64,000 nucleotides of DNA from contig NW_020825298.1 in the NCBI RefSeq assembly GCF_003286085.1, positions 12,648,001 to 12,712,000 of the forward strand, read 5' to 3'. Made by a program: the position numbers and the translations under genes. The notes beneath the pieces are model-generated. The model did no database searches, was not told the DNA's origin, and saw only the letters and a list, made by a program, of their open reading frames with translations. How positions within the stretch are numbered: the stretch's first letter is position 1; each line of letters starts with the position of its first letter. This document shows positions 61,232 to 64,000 of this stretch, piece by piece. The stretch comes from Drosophila persimilis. Lineage: Eukaryota; Arthropoda; Insecta; Diptera; Drosophilidae.

Positions 61232-63196
61232 TCAGGCCTCTGTCGTTGTCTTCTCCCTTCGCCGCTTGGCACCTTGCATCTGCGAGGAGTAGCTGAGCGC
61301 CTCCTTGTCGAACTCGAGCGGCATGATGCCCAGATCGCCGCTATAGCGGTTTTTGGCTATCTGCAAATACTTTTTGCCCCGCACCGATGTGAGTCGCTTG
61401 TCCTGAATGATAAGCACATTGTCCGCCTCCTGTGTGGCCTTCGCCGTGCCAAAGACGGAGCTCGTGGTGAGGTCATCTTCCTGGCGCTCCTTGCGCGGAT
61501 GCATGACTAGCGTGACATGGACATTGTGCTTGGTGGCGAAGCTGCGAAAGGCTGCAATAATGGCATCCTGCTCCCAGAACTTGTCACCGCGAAATGAGGA
61601 GACTCCCATCATAAACTGAAGGTTGTCGATTATCACATGCATCACGTCGTGTACGTAGGACGCGTGCTCGATGGCCTCCAGCACTGGCTTCAGGGGCTGC
61701 TGGCCGTGAAAGGTCATAAAATAGAGCGGCATTCGCTCAAACTCCGTTGCCCAGTGGTCGAACTCCTGCAACTTATTATCCAAGGGGTAGCCCACGTATT
61801 GTCGCAGCAAAGTGGCGGCCAAACGGGTGTTGCGTATCTCGAAGGAGCCCCAGAGTGTGGACACGCCCTGCATGGCTAGGTCGAGGGAGTACTCGCTCAT
61901 GAAGGTGGTTTTCCCGCTGCCCGTGGGTCCGGTCAGGATAGTTAGCTCTCCCCTACGATGACCCTTAAGCAACTTGTTCAGCACTGGGAAACGCTTCCAC
62001 TTGACGCCGTTCACCTTTTCAATGTTCTGCAGCTCGCTGAGTATGTCGTTCCTCATCGCCCCAAATGTAGTGATGGCCTTATGCCTCACTGGCGTAGCCT
62101 TGGCCAGTATGTGGCGAAGGTTGAGCCGACGACGTAGTGCCAAGTGCGGTGCTGGCTCCGTTTCGGTGGCTCTAATGAGAAGGCAACGCTTTTCTTCTAT
62201 CTTTTGGGCAAATGCTCGGGCGGCATCCCAGTTGTGACTGCTATCGTAGTGCAGCCAAAAGACCAGCTCCTTGAAGCGCTCCAATCCAGGCAGGCATTCC
62301 TGCGGCAGCATCTTCAGCTCGTACGGCAGGCAAACAATACAATCTGAAAGCAAAAACTGTATTCTGTGAGCTGTGAATCGCAAGGAAAGCAAGCGGTTGT
62401 ACGTACGCGTTTCGATGTTCTGTGTGGCAAGGACGATGAAGTCAAGTAAATTGCTGACTAGAACCGCTTTACTTTTGTTCCCCACACCATGAATAAGCAG
62501 CCCTGACATGGACGTGCCCTGAAAGGTCTCCTCATGGCGGTCGCTTAAATGCAGCACCTTCTCCCCGACCACCAGTTGCGCTGCGTTGCGTAGCTTGAAA
62601 TGCAGCAGATTCTGTTCCGGTTCGTACTGGGCTCCAATGGCATTCAACTGCGACTCCTTCAAACCCTTGATTCCTAGGGCATCACATGCCTCTGGCGTCA
62701 CATTTCTAAGGTAGGAAAAGCGCGATTCATATACGGGCTGCGTTTGTGGGGGGCGCAGGTAGCCTGCTGGCGTGGGGATCTGATAAGCCGCCAGAGCATT
62801 GCTCAGAGAGGTTTTCACATCACAATTTGGACAGATAAAGGCTCCTAGAAAGAGGAATCTATTTAGATAGTTTGCTAATGAAAATCCGCTCCTTTACACA
62901 CCCGTCCGCTTGTTTACGTAAGCCAGCAGCCCTTGCTCAGCGACGCCCCTTGTGTGTGCTACAGCCGGCTGCCTGTTACGTTCACACAGCCGGCACTCCA
63001 CTTGCAAGCACGTGTGTCCATCCTTGGGAAGTAGATTGATCTGTCGCAGTTGTTTCTTAAAGTCCACATACTCCTTGGGGTCCAGTGTGCACTCCGCGTA
63101 TTCCGTATTTATCTGCGTTGCGTAGTTTTCCCTCCAGACTCTGGATTTGTTGTTATTTATGCGCAACAGCGGTTTGATTAAACCAGCGCGTCTCAT
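61232..63196 (-). CDS. mtDNA-helicase: mitochondrial replicative DNA helicase (Twinkle), complete
   Basis: Three minus-strand exons, 62902-63196, 62407-62844 and 61232-62343, give 1845 nt and 614 aa, against about 613 in D. melanogaster. Start: the only Met in exon 1, followed by a basic stretch ([12 protein letters not shown]) suited to mitochondrial import. Layout: N-terminal region with C68-X2-C71 and C103-X2-C106, a primase-like domain lacking primase activity in animals, a linker, then a hexameric RecA-like helicase core with Walker A GPTGSGKT (about residues 383-390), [12 protein letters not shown], and Walker B-type HVIIDNLQF. It unwinds DNA 5'-3' ahead of Pol gamma at the mtDNA fork. 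In the melanogaster enzyme the four N-terminal cysteines are reported to hold an Fe-S cluster. The second intron (62344-62406) is 63 nt and stop-free, so retention would insert 21 in-frame residues; I treat it as an intron because of its GTACGT donor and TTTTGCTTTCAG acceptor. Confidence 0.96.
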
Positions 63197-63205
63197 GGTA
63201 CATGT

Positions 63206-63212
63206 TATCGAT
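63206..63212 (-). promoter_or_regulatory. DRE-like element upstream of the helicase ATG
   Basis: TATCGAT lies 10 bp upstream of the helicase start codon. Because DREF-type elements normally sit at or upstream of the transcription start, the leader must be very short or the element lies in transcribed sequence. Confidence 0.45.
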
Positions 63213-63352
63213 CAACTCTGTGCAACAGGCGGCAGGCTAGTGTAGCACGCAATTGAGATTTTGGAAGCCATTACTAAATAGGCCGTGTACTCCCAGCAAA
63301 TAAATAATAAACCAACTGATTGCATCAGCTAGCATTTATGCGAGTTTCAGCT

Positions 63353-63358
63353 TTTATT
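63353..63358 (-). terminator. poly(A) signal AATAAA, minus strand
   Basis: TTTATT on the plus strand, AATAAA on the minus, downstream of two minus-strand stops (63419 and 63640). It would end a transcript entering from the right edge, about 150 bp before the helicase start. Confidence 0.5.
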
Positions 63359-63418
63359 TCGCGTTAGATTAATAACCCACTGCAACTCTTCCTTTGGTGA
63401 ACTAACGCTATCGAGCAC

Positions 63419-63555
63419 TCATCTGCGCGGCTTCTTTTGAAACACAAAATTCGACAGCTTTATGAATTCGTGGATTCCACAAAACGAACATGAAATTTCG
63501 CTGATGCGCGGTTCTTCCCACATACAGAAAAGGCGGACTTCAAGAGAGACTCTCA
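63419..63555 (-). CDS. possible terminal coding exon or 3'-UTR ORF, unassigned
   Basis: A minus-strand open frame ends in TGA at 63421-63419. Its last part contains ISCSFCGIHEF and ends SNFVFQKKPRR. A possible acceptor (CTGTTTTAG) lies near 63556. An AATAAA signal follows 61 bp downstream (minus strand 63358-63353). It could be an alternative last exon of the minus-strand gene to its right or lie in that gene's 3'-UTR. I do not recognise the sequence, and no start codon fits it as a separate gene. Confidence 0.25.
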
Positions 63556-63627
63556 CACTAAAACAGAACAGATCCCAATCCCAATTTCCAAATAAATTTT
63601 GTACTTGTTATTTTGTATTTAATTAGA

Positions 63628-63633
63628 TTTATT
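63628..63633 (-). terminator. poly(A) signal AATAAA for the right-edge gene
   Basis: AATAAA on the minus strand, 6 nt beyond the TGA of the unrecognised right-edge gene. If used, the 3'-UTR would be only a few tens of nucleotides. Confidence 0.5.
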
Positions 63634-63639
63634 TAGTAT

Positions 63640-63946
63640 TCAATTGATGCGCCTTAAACACAAGTGCTGTTGAGCAAATGCCATCCAGTTGAAGCCATAA
63701 TGAAAGTCTGTAATTAAATAAATATAGTATTAATAGGGAACGTATAAGCTCGATCAAAAGTTTTGTAAAAATTATTAATCAGACGCCTTAGCCCATCATA
63801 AAGCCGAAACTTTCTGGTGGAAACCGCAAAAGGTGTTTAAGGTAATCATCATTTAAGCAAATTAAGTAGTACAAAGCTTTTATAAATTACCTTTAAAATA
63901 GGTGCAGTTACAGATTCGGTAGTCATTTAAAATTCCCACATATTTG
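63640..63946 (-). CDS. 3'-terminal exons of an unrecognised minus-strand gene (partial, runs off right edge)
   Basis: Two exons fit together on the minus strand. The first, 63891-63946, follows a poly-T tract and TAG acceptor, reads KYVGILNDYRICNCTYFK and ends in a GTAATT donor. The second, 63640-63707, follows an ATTACAG acceptor, continues DFHYGFNWMAFAQQHLCLRR and stops at TGA 63642-63640. The frame is kept across the 183-nt intron, and AATAAA (63633-63628) follows 6 nt after the stop. The composition looks protein-like, with aromatic and Cys residues, but I recognise no family. The rest of the gene lies beyond 64000. Confidence 0.5.
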
Positions 63947-64000
63947 CTAAAAAAAAAAAAATAAAGAATCAGATTAGTTTTTACAAGAAAAAACCGGGAA

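Noticed and set aside
61232..62820. Reading the helicase as a continuous 528-codon frame through 62344-62406
   Set aside because: The 63-nt segment has strong donor and acceptor sites and encodes residues unlike Twinkle; splicing restores the family alignment and a 614-aa length.

Overview
The window is nuclear DNA of a fruit fly, most likely of the Drosophila obscura group (pseudoobscura/persimilis/miranda type). Four things point there: short introns with GT/AG ends, DRE (TATCGATA) and motif-1 promoter elements, fly orthologues in a fly-like order, and a dispersed DINE-1/Helentron-like element whose internal sequence I recall from obscura-group genomes. The species call is an inference. The dense dinucleotide and hexanucleotide microsatellites fit it.

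Layout. About 57 kb on the left (1-57,900) is almost gene-free. Its one solid coding signal is a 67-nt minus-strand exon at 38,097-38,163, which encodes the signal peptide of the nicotinic acetylcholine receptor alpha6 subunit (nAChRalpha6) and ends in a perfect GTGAGT donor. Everything left of it (1-38,096) is therefore first-intron sequence on the minus strand; I could not find exon 2, so the intron probably exceeds 38 kb. Positions 38,164-57,900 hold the 5' leader, possible upstream non-coding exons and regulatory DNA of the same gene. This DNA contains microsatellites, an 11-bp minisatellite, a 1.09-kb DINE-1/Helentron-like element with 14-bp terminal inverted repeats (36,552-37,637), and two short degenerate elements sharing another pair of termini (22,131 and 48,696).

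The last 6 kb (58,086-64,000) is a compact housekeeping cluster: Fkbp59 (+, 8 coding exons, 440 aa); a short RPAP2/Rtr1-type RNA polymerase II CTD phosphatase-like gene (-, 4 exons, 143 aa); Cript (+, 2 exons, 97 aa); the mitochondrial replicative helicase Twinkle (-, 3 exons, 614 aa); and the 3' end of an unrecognised minus-strand gene running off the right edge. Neighbours are convergent or divergent with only 100-160 bp between coding regions. CGATA/TATCG-type elements lie upstream of Fkbp59, between the Rtr1-like gene and Cript, and upstream of the helicase. A cluster of palindromes and CGATA cores at 57.43-58.05 kb separates the giant neuronal gene from the housekeeping cluster and is a candidate BEAF-32/DREF-type boundary.

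No RNA genes, CRISPR arrays or prokaryotic features were seen. Most long open frames in the left 57 kb are by-products of low-complexity repeats.
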